64,000 bases of DNA from Paracoccus sp. C2R09 (GCF_018860625.1 NZ_JAHKQB010000023.1:62001-126000); one strand, 5' to 3'; shown: positions 43,137 through 52,229, counted from the first letter of the stretch. Program-made: numbers and translations. Notes: generated by a model from the sequence alone, not told the origin.

Positions 43137-44089
43137 GTCCGCCCCCTCAGCCGCGGGTCCAGCACGGAATAGAGCGCGTCGACCGCGAAATTGACCAGCA
43201 GCACGATCAGGGTGAACAGCAGGACGACGTTCTGAACCACGATCAGGTCGCGCTGCGACAGCGCCTGGTAGGCCAGCGTCCCGATGCCCGGCAGGGTGAA
43301 GACATTCTCGACCAGCACCGCGCCCGAGATCAGGAAGGGGATCTGCAGTCCCAGCATGGTGACGACCGGCAGCAGCGCATTCGGCACCGTGTGCCGCCAC
43401 AGCGCACGGCCGCGCGACATCCCCTTGGCGCGGGCGGTGCGGACGAAATCCTCGTTCGCGACCTCGATCACCGCGGCGCGGGTCACGCGCGTCAGGACCG
43501 CCGCCTGCGGGATCGCCAGCGCGATCGCGGGCAGCACCAGCGCGCCCATCGCGGGGGCGAAGCCCGCCCCCCAGCCCGGAAAGCCGCCCGTCGTGAACCA
43601 CCCCAGGCCCAGTGCCACGCCCAGGATCAGCAGCAGGCCGATCCAGAAGTTCGGCACCGCGATCCCCACCTGCGAGAAGACCGAGGCCAGCGTATCCACC
43701 GCCCCGTTCGGCCGGTTCGCGGCCCAGACCCCAAGCGGCAGCGCGATCAGGACCGACAGGACCACAGCCATCGCCGTCAGCGGCAGCGTCACCAGCAGGC
43801 GGTCGCCGATCAGTTCGGCCACGGGCGTGTCATAGGTGAAGGAAACGCCCATGTCGCCGGTGGCCAGCCCCGCCAGCCATGCAAGGTATCGCACCCCGAG
43901 CGGACGGTTCAGCCCCAGCTCGGCGCGCAGGGCGGCGACGGTATCGGGGGCGGCGCTGGTCCCCAGCATGATCGAGGCGGGATCGCCGGGGGCGGCCTCG
44001 ATCAGCAGGAAGATCACCAGCGACGCGATCAGAAGGACGGCCAGAAGACCGCCGATCCGCCGTGCGGATCGTGTCAGGAAGGGCATCAT
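43133..44089 (-). CDS. Dipeptide-type ABC permease (DppB-like)
   Basis: A 318-aa DppB-type permease with the N-terminal helix (IGGLLAVLLIASLVIFLLIEA), PGDPA motif, the family stretch LGLNRPLGVRYLAWLAG and an EAA loop (RTARAKGMSRGRALWRHTVPN). It ends FAVDALYSVLDPRLRGRT as these proteins do. It lies 21 nt after the binding-protein gene and pairs with the DppC-like subunit. Confidence 0.88.
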   Translation of the reverse strand: MMPFLTRSARRIGGLLAVLLIASLVIFLLIEAAPGDPASIMLGTSAAPDTVAALRAELGLNRPLGVRYLAWLAGLATGDMGVSFTYDTPVAELIGDRLLVTLPLTAMAVVLSVLIALPLGVWAANRPNGAVDTLASVFSQVGIAVPNFWIGLLLILGVALGLGWFTTGGFPGWGAGFAPAMGALVLPAIALAIPQAAVLTRVTRAAVIEVANEDFVRTARAKGMSRGRALWRHTVPNALLPVVTMLGLQIPFLISGAVLVENVFTLPGIGTLAYQALSQRDLIVVQNVVLLFTLIVLLVNFAVDALYSVLDPRLRGRT

Positions 44090-44110
44090 ACCTCGGCAGT
44101 TCAGGGACCG

Positions 44111-45607
44111 TTACTCGTTCACCCAGTGAACGTCGGTCATGTCGTTCGACGGGACGGGTCCGTTTTCCCAGACCCCTTCCAGCCCAGCATCCCAGACCGC
44201 AAGCCGCGGTTCGGAATAAAGAAACAGCGCCGGCAGGTCATGGGCGATGATCGTCTGCGCGCGGGCATAACCCTCGGCCCGCTCCTCGGGGGTCGAGGCG
44301 GCGGCGATGGCGGTCATCGTCTCGTCGAACTCGGGGTTGTCATAGTTGAAGTAGTAGGGATCGCGGGCATAGATGTTGATGTCCAGCGGTTCGGCATGGC
44401 CGATGATGGTCATGTCGTAATTGGTATCCTGGAACACGTCCTGGATCCACGCCGCCGGAAAATCCGAGCTTTCGATATTCGCGGTCACCCCGATCTGGGC
44501 AAAGAACGCCTGCATGATCTCGGCCGAGCGTTGGGCATAGGCGCGGTTCGGCACCTTGAAGGTGAATTCGAACCCGTCGGGATGCCCCGCCTCGGCCAGA
44601 AGCGCTTTGGCGGCCTCGGGGTCGTATCCGTATTCGCCCGACAGATCGACATAGAAGGGCGAGCCGGGGGCGAAGTGCGACCCGATGGGGGTGCCGTGCC
44701 CGGACTTCACCGCCTCGATCAGCAGGTTGCGGTCGATGGCATGCATCAGGGCCTGCCGGACGCGGATGTCGTCGAAGGGCGGACGTTCGGCATTCATGCC
44801 GGCCACGACCTCCATCTCGCCCGTGCCCTCATGCGTGGCGAAGGCCGCGTCGCTTGCGAACTGGTCGAACAGTTCGGGGGCCGAGAATTCGGCCACCACC
44901 TGCACCTGCCCCGATTTCAGCGCCGCGACCTGTGCCTGCGGATCCGAGATGAAGCGCGCGACGATGCGGTCCAGTGCGGGCTTCTCGCCCCAGTATCCGT
45001 CCCATGCGGACATGATCGCGCGGTCGCCCTTGCGCCATTCGTCCAGCTTGAAGGGCCCGGTGCCCACCGGCGCGGTGCCGTTGGTGTCGACCGATGACGG
45101 CTCGACCATGACGGCAGCCGGAAAGCCCAGCCAATAGACAAGATCCGACGAAGGCGCCGACAGCTTCAGCACCAGCGTCGTCGGATCGGGCGCCTCGACG
45201 CTGTCGATCGCGGCATAGAGCGCCTTCTGACCATTGGTGGAATCGTCGGCCAGGATGCGCTCGATGGCGAATTTCGCGGTCGCGCTGTCGAAGGCCACGC
45301 CGTTCTGGAAGCTCACGCCCTCGCGCAGCGTGAAGCTGTAGGTCAGGCCGTCATCCGACACCTGCCATTCGGTCGCAAGCTGCGGCTGGACCTGGCCGTC
45401 GCGGTCGATGGCCACCAGCCCCTCGAACACGTTCTGCCATGTGACCTGCCCCGCCGCCACGGGCGAGCTGACCGTGGGGTCGAGCCCTGCGGGTTCGACC
45501 GACTGGACGAAGCTGACCTCGCCCGCGGCAAGGGCAAGCGCAGGGGTGGCCGCGATCATCGCGGCAAGCGAGGCCGATCTGGCAAGGGCGCGAAAGTGCT
45601 GTTGCAT
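44111..45607 (-). CDS. Dipeptide-type ABC substrate-binding protein (SBP family 5)
   Basis: A 498-aa family 5 extracellular solute receptor. The signal peptide MQQHFRALARSASLAAMIAA...ALA precedes the family 5 core (GLVAIDRDGQVQPQLATEW, TYSFTLREGVSFQNG, APVGTGPFKLDEWRKGD). The ATG at 45607 has AGGGAA in front; the longer in-frame extension reads through the operator region and the divergent LysR gene. It is the first gene of a six-gene operon ending in an amidase. The ligand could be a peptide, an opine-like or an amide compound. Confidence 0.87.
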   Translation of the reverse strand: MQQHFRALARSASLAAMIAATPALALAAGEVSFVQSVEPAGLDPTVSSPVAAGQVTWQNVFEGLVAIDRDGQVQPQLATEWQVSDDGLTYSFTLREGVSFQNGVAFDSATAKFAIERILADDSTNGQKALYAAIDSVEAPDPTTLVLKLSAPSSDLVYWLGFPAAVMVEPSSVDTNGTAPVGTGPFKLDEWRKGDRAIMSAWDGYWGEKPALDRIVARFISDPQAQVAALKSGQVQVVAEFSAPELFDQFASDAAFATHEGTGEMEVVAGMNAERPPFDDIRVRQALMHAIDRNLLIEAVKSGHGTPIGSHFAPGSPFYVDLSGEYGYDPEAAKALLAEAGHPDGFEFTFKVPNRAYAQRSAEIMQAFFAQIGVTANIESSDFPAAWIQDVFQDTNYDMTIIGHAEPLDINIYARDPYYFNYDNPEFDETMTAIAAASTPEERAEGYARAQTIIAHDLPALFLYSEPRLAVWDAGLEGVWENGPVPSNDMTDVHWVNE

Positions 45608-45678
45608 GGTTGTTCCCTGTCCTTGGGTTGCCTTGCGACGGCGCTGGCCGACGCAGCGGGTGATGCGTTCATGTGCAC

Positions 45679-45726
45679 ATCTTATGCATTGATAAGATGG
45701 CACTTCCAGTGCCTTGAAAAGTGCCA
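45679..45726. promoter_or_regulatory. Nested inverted repeats between binding-protein and LysR genes
   Basis: ATCTTAT-N6-ATAAGAT (45679-45698) is a perfect 7-bp palindrome with LysR T-N11-A character. Beside it TGGCACTT (45698-45705) is inverted as AAGTGCCA (45719-45726), with a third GGCACT/AGTGCC pair inside (45699-45713). The cluster fills the divergent promoter region and probably holds both activation and repression sites of the LysR protein. Confidence 0.65.
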
Positions 45727-45773
45727 TGATCGTGTCACCGTGCAACGCAATTCGTAGCACCCGGAGGCAAGGC

Positions 45774-46676
45774 ATGGATCGGCAGGCAATAGAACTGTTC
45801 CAGGAACTGGCGCGGACGGGGTCGATCCGGCAGACGGCCGAGGCCGTGGGCGTGTCGCCCACCGCCGTCACCCGGCAGCTGGACAAGCTGGAACGGAACT
45901 TCGGATCGCCCCTGGTCGAACGCACCCCGCGGGGCGTGCGCCTGACCGCCGCGGGCGAGATGCTGGCCGCCAAGAGCCGCGACATCGCGCGGGAACTGAC
46001 CCTGACCCATCAGATGATCGACGACCTGAAGGGGCTGCGGCGCGGCCATGCGTCGATCCATGTGAACGGGGCGGCGATCAGCTCGATCCTGGGTCCGGCC
46101 CTGTCGGAATTCGCGCTGCTCTATCCCGGCATCTCGGTCGAGGTCTCGGTGACATCGGCCCAGGGGGCGCTGGACGCGGTCGCAATGGGCGCGACGGATC
46201 TGGCGGTCACCATGTTCGCCCCCGCCGACAGCCGCATCCTGACCCGATATCGCGGCCCTGTCCGGCACGAGCCCGTCATGGCGCCGGACCATCCCCTTGC
46301 CGCCCGCGAGGCCATTGGCATCGCGCAGATGGCCGAGCACCGGCTGGCGCTGCCCGACCGGGGCTTCGGGGTCCGCCGCGCCTTCGACCGGCTGATGCGC
46401 GCACAGGGGATCGACCGCTTCGAACCCGCCTTCACGACCTCGTCGATGGAGCTGCAGAAGGATCTTGCGCGCCGGGGTGCGGCGGTGCTGATCCTGCCGC
46501 GCATGGCCGTCCGGCATGATCTGGATGCAGGCACGCTGATCGCCCGCCCCTTCGAACCGCGCGCCCGGATCGAGACCCTGCTGGAGCTGGGGCATTCCGT
46601 CGCCCACCATCAGAGCATGGCGGCAAGGCGTCTCATCGACTTCCTCGAGGCCTTCTTGCGGTGCCATCACGGCTGA
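45774..46676 (+). CDS. LysR-family transcriptional regulator
   Basis: A 300-aa LysR protein: helix-turn-helix about 1-60 (TAEAVGVSPTAVTRQLDKLE) and effector domain 90-295. GGAGG 8 nt before the ATG at 45774 fixes the start. It is divergent from the dipeptide-type ABC-amidase operon with nested palindromes between, so it most likely controls that operon and itself. The short-chain dehydrogenase gene follows 123 nt downstream. Confidence 0.87.
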   Translation: MDRQAIELFQELARTGSIRQTAEAVGVSPTAVTRQLDKLERNFGSPLVERTPRGVRLTAAGEMLAAKSRDIARELTLTHQMIDDLKGLRRGHASIHVNGAAISSILGPALSEFALLYPGISVEVSVTSAQGALDAVAMGATDLAVTMFAPADSRILTRYRGPVRHEPVMAPDHPLAAREAIGIAQMAEHRLALPDRGFGVRRAFDRLMRAQGIDRFEPAFTTSSMELQKDLARRGAAVLILPRMAVRHDLDAGTLIARPFEPRARIETLLELGHSVAHHQSMAARRLIDFLEAFLRCHHG

Positions 46677-46752
46677 TCCCCCGGGTTCCTGTTGGACGTC
46701 GCCCGGTCAAGGGTCCATACACGCCCCCGGAGCCGGCGCCGCGACGCCAGAT

Positions 46753-46803
46753 CCGCCCCGACCGGGGCGGGAGGAACAGATGACGAGACAGGTCGAAACA
46801 TGA
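46753..46803 (+). promoter_or_regulatory. Leader hairpin and seven-codon mini-ORF ahead of the SDR gene
   Basis: CCGCCCCG/CGGGGCGG (46753-46770) forms a tight hairpin. It is followed by GAGGAA and a seven-codon frame from ATG 46780 (MTRQVET) whose TGA overlaps the SDR start (ATGA, 46800-46803). This could couple translation of a leader peptide to the dehydrogenase. It may be chance; the ribosome site is only 3 nt from the mini-ORF ATG. Confidence 0.25.
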
Positions 46804-47573
46804 GCAATGAACCCAAGATCGCGATCGTGACGGGCGGACTGACGGGGATCGGGGCCGCCGTCGCGCAGCGCTTCGTGCGGGACGGGATGCAGGTCGTGAT
46901 CGGCGCGCGCCGGGGTGGCGACGCCGAACGCCAGCGCGAGGTGGCCGACAAGCTGGGCGATGCCGCCATGCTGCGCCACCTGGACGTGCGCGATACCGAC
47001 AGCGTGCAGGAATTCACCGATGCCGTGATCGCCCGCCATGGCCGGATCGACGCCATCGTGAACGCCGCCGGCGTCTACGAGGAGGCCCCCGTGGACGGCC
47101 ATCCCGACCGAATCTGGAACGACACGATCGACACCAACCTGACGGGAACCTTCAAGATGGTCCGCGCGGTGATGCCTGTCATGCTGCGCCAGAAATACGG
47201 CCGCATCGTCAACATCGCGTCGGTCGCGGCCCACCAGGGCATGGCCGACAACGCGGCCTATTGCGCGTCCAAGGCGGGCATTCTGGGCCTCAGCCGCTGC
47301 GTCAGCCTGGAAGGGGCCGCGCATGGCGTCACCTGCAACAGCATCAGCCCCACCTGGGTCGAGACTGAGATGCTGCAGCAGTTCATTCAGAACGACATCG
47401 CCCAGACCGGCCTGCCCGAGGCCGAGATCCGCGCGCGATACGAGGCGTCGAACCCGCAGGGCAAGCTGGTCCAGCCCGACGAGATCGCGAACCTCGCGGC
47501 CTTCCTTGCAAGCGATGGCGCGCGCGCGATCACGATGGCCGATTATCAGGTCAATGCAGGATCGCTCTGGTAG
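46800..47573 (+). CDS. Short-chain dehydrogenase/reductase (SDR)
   Basis: A 257-aa classical SDR: cofactor motif TGGLTGIG, NAAG (residues about 89-92), catalytic Ser in NIASVAA and the YCASK Tyr/Lys pair. ARRGG at the cofactor turn suggests NADP(H). The ATG at 46800 begins the homologous region. Its 3' end overlaps the 3' end of the A-PCP-reductase gene on the other strand by 28 nt. The substrate is unknown; it could reduce or oxidise the aldehyde/alcohol made by that neighbour, but they are on opposite strands. Confidence 0.85.
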   Translation: MSNEPKIAIVTGGLTGIGAAVAQRFVRDGMQVVIGARRGGDAERQREVADKLGDAAMLRHLDVRDTDSVQEFTDAVIARHGRIDAIVNAAGVYEEAPVDGHPDRIWNDTIDTNLTGTFKMVRAVMPVMLRQKYGRIVNIASVAAHQGMADNAAYCASKAGILGLSRCVSLEGAAHGVTCNSISPTWVETEMLQQFIQNDIAQTGLPEAEIRARYEASNPQGKLVQPDEIANLAAFLASDGARAITMADYQVNAGSLW

Positions 47574-50338
47574 GCCATATCCCGGCCCAACCGGCGGGCC
47601 AGCAGCTGCCGGGGGTCGGACAGGCGGCTGAAATCGCCGCCCCCCAGCTTGTCCCACAGAAGACGCGCGGCGGCGTTGTCGTATCGCGCGTCGGCACGGA
47701 CCGTATCGGGGCTGGCGCGCAGCAGGTTGCGCAGCGCATCGTCCAGCGGTGCCATCTGCAGCCAGGCATCCAGCGGCATGCCGCCCTCGGATGGCAGGCA
47801 AACCGGATGATCGGCCATGAGGTTCGCGTATCTTGCGCCCTGTCCCGCGGGGCGGGCAACTAGCGCCCGCGCGGCGGCAGTGACATCGGTCATGCTGAAA
47901 CGCATCCCCTCCGGGAAACCGCCGCATTCGCGACAGGCCGCAAGGATCAGTTCATAGATGTCCTTCGGGTTCGGCGCATCCAGATCATAGAGCGAGGGCA
48001 GCCGCAGGATCGTGGCCGCCACGCCCGAGGCCGCGATGGCATGTTCGGCGGCGATCTTGGCCACACCATAGCCCGAGATGTCGCCCACCGGCGCGACCGG
48101 GCCTTCGGGATAAGGCCCGCCCCGGTCGGGAAAGACCGAGTTCGAGCTGGAGAAGGACAGCCCTGCCCCGGCCTCGCGGCAGAAGGACAGGACCGTCCGG
48201 ATCCCGGCACGCGACCATTCCTCCATCTGCTCGGGCGCGACGGCAAGGTTCACCGTCGCCGCGCAATGGATGACGTGATCGACCTTGGCGGCCAGCTCGG
48301 AATGGCTGGCCGGGTCCAGCCCGAAACACGGCTGATCGATGCTGCCCTCGAGGGCCACGAAACGGTCGGGCGCGACACCCAATGCCGCCGCGCGTTCGGC
48401 CAGCCGCGCCTCGGGTGCGCGGTTGCGGGGCCGGACCAGGCAATAGACCACCTGATCCGCAGGCAACTCTCGCGCGGCCTGCGCCAGGACATGCCCGCCC
48501 AGGAAACCCGTGGCCCCGGTCAACAGGATGCCCCGTCGCGTGAAATCCGTAACAGCCCGGGCAACGGTCCTGTCGGTCAGCAATTCATGCAGCCGCATCA
48601 GGGGCAGGTTCAGCGCCCAGTCGAAATCGACGCGGCGCCCATAGGCCTGTTCCAGCGACAGAAGGAAATCGACGCACATGAGGGAATCCCCCCCATGGTC
48701 GTGGAACGACCGCCCCGCATCGAAGCCCGCAGGCGGATGGCCCAGGATACGCGCGGCAATGCGCGCGGCGTCGACCAGGTCGCCCGCATCCTCGGCCCCG
48801 TCCAGATGGTCGGGCGGCAGCGGAAGCGCCTTGAAGTCGCATTTCCCCGACACCTTGTTGATCGGGATCTCGTCCAGACGCACGAGGAAGCTCGGCACGC
48901 AATATCGCGGCAGGATGCCTGCAAGGCGACGCGCCAGGGCATCGGGCATCCGCTGCCAGCCGTCCCCGATCTGCCATCGGTCGCAGTTGCGCCCCGCCTG
49001 CGCATCATCGGCGGTATAGTAGAGAAGCAGCACCTGATCGCCCCCCTGCTGCTGCACCCAGGGGATCGCGCGCGCGAATTCCATCTGCTGGCCAAGGGTC
49101 TCGGTCAGTTCACGGGTCTGGATGCTGTGACCGCGCAGCTTGAGCATATGCGCGACCCGGCCCAGCACGTGGATCTGCCCGTCGGCGGTCACAAAGCCCC
49201 GATCCCCGGTATCGTAGAGCCGCAAGACCTCTCCGTTCAGTTCCACATGGCGGAAACGCTGCGCCGTCTCCTCGGGGCGGTTCACATAGCCCGGCCCCAG
49301 CATCCGAGGTCCTTCGAAATGCAGAAGGCCCGGCTCGTCCGGGGGACAGGGGCGGTCGGCCTCGTCCAGCACGATCGCCCGCAGGTGCGGCATGGCGCGG
49401 CCCACGCCCGCATCCACCCCCGGCTGCAGGCGGGTCATGCTGATGTCATGCGTCTCGCAGATGCTGTAGAGGTTCCACAGCTGCGCCCGGGGCAGCTTGG
49501 CGCGGGCCTCGGCCACCAGGCGCTCCGGCACCACCTCGCCGTTCAGGATGACCCGACGCAGGGGCAGCGATGCGCTGTCCTGCGGCTGCATGGCGCCCAG
49601 GGTCTTTTCGAAGAAGGACGGGGTGAACAGCATCTCGTCGATGCGGTTGCGGTCCAGGAAATCCCTCAGCCCGCGCGGCGACATCAGGTCGTTCAAATCC
49701 GGGAAGAACAGCTGCCCCCCGTGGCGAAGCGGGCGCAGCAATTCCCATATGGCGAAGATATAGATGCCGACCCGCGACCCGGTGTCGTAGGGCGTGAACG
49801 CGTCCCGCCAGCGATACGACAGCCAGGCCGAATCCTGCGTGACGGGGATGCATTTGGGCCGCCCCGTGGTGCCCGATGTCGCCACGAGATAGATCGCATC
49901 CTGCGGATCCACGCGGGCCGCGACGGGCAGCGCCCCTTGGCCCGGCACCAGGCAATCGGCAGCCCTGATCACCCGGCAATGGCCCGGCAACTGCCCGTTG
50001 CGCGGGGTGTCGCAGCACAGGATCAGGTCGATGCCCAGCTCGTCCACGATATTGGCCAGCACCGCCTGCGGCATGGCCGGGTCGAGATGGACGAAGGGCC
50101 GCCCCCCGATCACCGCGGCCACGACCGACGCGGCCATCAGCGTTCCGGGCAGGCCGAAGACGGCGACGGGCCCCGACCCGTCGATCCGGCCCAGCACATG
50201 GCCGACGAAACCTGCCAGCTCGCCATAGCTGAGCGCGTGGGCACCATCGGACATGGCGGGCAGATCGCGGTATCGCGCCAGCGCCTCGGCCAGTTCGGCG
50301 GGAATGTTGTCATGGGCATGGAGGGGGGTGTCGGGCAT
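47546..50338 (-). CDS. Stand-alone adenylation-carrier-thioester reductase enzyme (A-PCP-R)
   Basis: A 930-aa NRPS-like carboxylate reductase. The adenylation domain (about 20-505) shows LVATSGTTGRPK (151-162), YDTGDRGFV (A7) and VSGKCDF with the adenylating Lys499. The carrier domain (about 515-595) has HGGDSL with phosphopantetheine site Ser552. The reductase domain (602-930) has GATGFLGG and the Tyr757/Lys761 YGVAK pair. Such enzymes activate an acid and release it as an aldehyde or alcohol. The A8 region (GRVAHMLKLRGHSIQTREL) departs from amino-acid-activating domains. No phosphopantetheinyl transferase, MbtH or further NRPS/PKS gene lies nearby. A LysR gene is divergent. The substrate is unknown. 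Confidence 0.85.
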   Translation of the reverse strand: MPDTPLHAHDNIPAELAEALARYRDLPAMSDGAHALSYGELAGFVGHVLGRIDGSGPVAVFGLPGTLMAASVVAAVIGGRPFVHLDPAMPQAVLANIVDELGIDLILCCDTPRNGQLPGHCRVIRAADCLVPGQGALPVAARVDPQDAIYLVATSGTTGRPKCIPVTQDSAWLSYRWRDAFTPYDTGSRVGIYIFAIWELLRPLRHGGQLFFPDLNDLMSPRGLRDFLDRNRIDEMLFTPSFFEKTLGAMQPQDSASLPLRRVILNGEVVPERLVAEARAKLPRAQLWNLYSICETHDISMTRLQPGVDAGVGRAMPHLRAIVLDEADRPCPPDEPGLLHFEGPRMLGPGYVNRPEETAQRFRHVELNGEVLRLYDTGDRGFVTADGQIHVLGRVAHMLKLRGHSIQTRELTETLGQQMEFARAIPWVQQQGGDQVLLLYYTADDAQAGRNCDRWQIGDGWQRMPDALARRLAGILPRYCVPSFLVRLDEIPINKVSGKCDFKALPLPPDHLDGAEDAGDLVDAARIAARILGHPPAGFDAGRSFHDHGGDSLMCVDFLLSLEQAYGRRVDFDWALNLPLMRLHELLTDRTVARAVTDFTRRGILLTGATGFLGGHVLAQAARELPADQVVYCLVRPRNRAPEARLAERAAALGVAPDRFVALEGSIDQPCFGLDPASHSELAAKVDHVIHCAATVNLAVAPEQMEEWSRAGIRTVLSFCREAGAGLSFSSSNSVFPDRGGPYPEGPVAPVGDISGYGVAKIAAEHAIAASGVAATILRLPSLYDLDAPNPKDIYELILAACRECGGFPEGMRFSMTDVTAAARALVARPAGQGARYANLMADHPVCLPSEGGMPLDAWLQMAPLDDALRNLLRASPDTVRADARYDNAAARLLWDKLGGGDFSRLSDPRQLLARRLGRDMAYQSDPALT

Positions 50339-50420
50339 GTCGCAAACGCTCGCCTGAAGGTCGCCGGTCGACCACCGCCTTAGGTCAAGCCGCCGGGATT
50401 GTCGAGGATCGCCCGCAGGG

Positions 50421-50441
50421 CCTGCCCGAATCGCGGGCAGG
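50421..50441. promoter_or_regulatory. Palindrome between the A-PCP-R gene and LysR gene
   Basis: CCTGCCCG-N5-CGGGCAGG, perfect 8-bp arms, in the 194-nt divergent region. It is a candidate site for the LysR protein encoded at 50533 and the only marked structure in this gap. Confidence 0.5.
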
Positions 50442-50532
50442 TTCGACGCGATTGCCGGGCCGGGCTTTTCGCAATATCCCCCGCCGCGTATCGTCGGACA
50501 GCTGAGATCGGACGGCCACAAGAGGATATCGG

Positions 50533-51417
50533 GTGAACACGCGCTTTCTGGAGACCTTCGTCACCGTCGCCAATCTGGGCAGTTTCCGCGCCGCCGCCGA
50601 AAGGCTGAGCGTCAGCCAGGCGACGGTGTCCAGCCGCATCTCGGCGCTGGAGAACGAACTGGGCGTGAACCTGTTCGACCGCGAATTCCACGCATCCCGG
50701 ATCACGGTCGCGGGGGCGCTGATCCTCGACAAGGCGCAGCACATCCTGGCGGCGGAACGCCAGCTGCGCGACACGCTGTCCGATCCCGCCCAGGCCGCGG
50801 GGCGGGTGCGGCTGGGGCTTGTCACATCGGTCGTGCATACATGGCTCTGCGATCTGATCGAGGAGGTCGCCCGCGTCTATCCCCGGCTGGAGATGGAACT
50901 GACGATCGAACCCACCACGAACATCTCCGCGACCTTCGACAGGGGCGGGCTGGACATGCTGCTGACGACCGAGGAACAGCAGGACGAACAGACCGCCTGC
51001 ATGGCCCTGACGCCGCTGGCCATGGGCTGGTTCGGACCGGCGGGCATGCAGGGCGAGGCGCTGACCCTGGCCGATGTCGTCGCGGGGCCGCTGATCACCT
51101 TCACCCGCAATTCGCGCCCCCACGCCAATATCGTGGCGCTGTTTCAGGAACAGGGCCTGCGCCCGTCCATGGTCCATTGCGTGACCTCGATCTCGGCCAT
51201 CGCGCGGCTGACCGAGCGGGGTCTGGGGATCGCGACGCTGCCGCGCGGCTGCGACCTGCAGGGGCCGGGGCTGTCGGAATTGCGCGTCGATGCCGCCCTG
51301 CCCGACCTGCCGCTGTTCTGCGTCTGGCGGCGCAGTTCCGACGCCGCGATCCATCGGGCCATCGCCGATCTGGCGCGGCACTGCGCCGCGGCACATCGCG
51401 CGGCCATCGAGGGCTGA
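50533..51417 (+). CDS. LysR-family transcriptional regulator
   Basis: A 294-aa LysR protein starting at GTG 50533 with AGAGGA in front. The helix-turn-helix (about 1-60) includes AAAERLSVSQATVSSRISAL; the effector domain covers about 90-290. It is divergent from the A-PCP-reductase gene and upstream, in the same direction, of the second TRAP operon, so it may control either. The effector is unknown. Confidence 0.86.
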   Translation: MNTRFLETFVTVANLGSFRAAAERLSVSQATVSSRISALENELGVNLFDREFHASRITVAGALILDKAQHILAAERQLRDTLSDPAQAAGRVRLGLVTSVVHTWLCDLIEEVARVYPRLEMELTIEPTTNISATFDRGGLDMLLTTEEQQDEQTACMALTPLAMGWFGPAGMQGEALTLADVVAGPLITFTRNSRPHANIVALFQEQGLRPSMVHCVTSISAIARLTERGLGIATLPRGCDLQGPGLSELRVDAALPDLPLFCVWRRSSDAAIHRAIADLARHCAAAHRAAIEG

Positions 51418-51424
51418 GGATGCG

Positions 51425-51447
51425 GGTGATCGGAAAACCCGATCGCC
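51425..51447 (+). terminator. Hairpin after the LysR gene
   Basis: GGTGATCGG pairs with CCGATCGCC (one G-U) around AAAAC, starting 8 nt after the LysR stop. There is no T run, so it is a weak or factor-dependent terminator at best. Confidence 0.4.
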
Positions 51448-51491
51448 CCCTGCCGAAATTTCCCGTTTGCCGCATCGGGCTTTTCGACGGA

Positions 51492-51554
51492 CCCTGCCTG
51501 AAACGAAATCGACGGCGATGGACCGCATGGCCCGGACCCGTCCAGCAGGCAGGG
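51492..51554 (+). promoter_or_regulatory. Long-range inverted repeat covering the next gene's ribosome site
   Basis: CCCTGCCTG (51492-51500) is the exact complement of CAGGCAGGG (51546-51554). The right arm contains the AGGG ribosome site of the gene starting at 51561. Pairing in mRNA would hide that site, so translation may be conditional. Only the complementarity is seen; function is inference. Confidence 0.35.
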
Positions 51555-51560
51555 TGCAGC

Positions 51561-52229
51561 ATGAGCAGGATCCGTTCGACCCAGGAAGCGCAACTGTTCG
51601 TCTGGAGCGATGTCGACCCCGATCACGAGGCCGATTTCAACCTCTGGTACGACCGCGAGCACATGGAGGAGCGCGTCCGCATCGAGGGCTTCACCGGCGC
51701 GCGGCGCTATCGCGCGGTGTCGGGTTCGGCGCGCCGCTATCTCGCGCTCTATCGTGCAAGCGCGCTGAGCGATTTCACCTCGGCCGCCTATCGCAAGGCG
51801 TTCGAACATCAGACCCAGTGGTCGGTGACGAACTTCACCCGCATGTCGAACACGCGCCGCCGCGTGATGCAGGTCGCGCTGGAAGGCGGCTTCGGCTGGG
51901 GATCGGCCGTCGCGATGGTCGAACTGGTGCCGGGCGCCGTCGACCAAGATGCGATCCGCGACCGGATGGAGGCCCTGATGGCCGTCGAGGGTGTGCTGCG
52001 CGTGCATTACATGATCCCCGACGAGACACTCTCGACGCCCCTGCCCTCCGAGAGCAGCGAGGGCCGCGTGCTGGCCCCCTGCCTGGTCGTCGACACCACG
52101 ACCGAACCGGTGGCCGAGGCGACACTGCGCCAGCTGACCGAAGGCTTCGAGGGTAATTTGCGCGAGGCACAGACCTTTACCCTGCTATGGTCGCTGGACG
52201 AACACGACCTGCCGCCGCTGGCAGGCTGA
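51561..52229 (+). CDS. Unknown protein, possible dimeric alpha/beta-barrel type
   Basis: A 222-aa cytoplasmic protein that I cannot assign firmly. The N-terminal half (NLWYDREHMEERVRIEGFTG, ARRYLALYRASALSDFTS) resembles the ferredoxin-like EthD/DUF4286-type barrel in which a Tyr/His region binds small molecules. The C-terminal half repeats a similar pattern more weakly (VAMVELVPGAV, GVLRVHYMI). It has no signal peptide or membrane segment. It sits directly upstream of a TRAP operon (67 nt before dctP) and after a LysR gene, so a catabolic or isomerase role on the imported acid is plausible. Confidence 0.65.
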   Translation: MSRIRSTQEAQLFVWSDVDPDHEADFNLWYDREHMEERVRIEGFTGARRYRAVSGSARRYLALYRASALSDFTSAAYRKAFEHQTQWSVTNFTRMSNTRRRVMQVALEGGFGWGSAVAMVELVPGAVDQDAIRDRMEALMAVEGVLRVHYMIPDETLSTPLPSESSEGRVLAPCLVVDTTTEPVAEATLRQLTEGFEGNLREAQTFTLLWSLDEHDLPPLAG

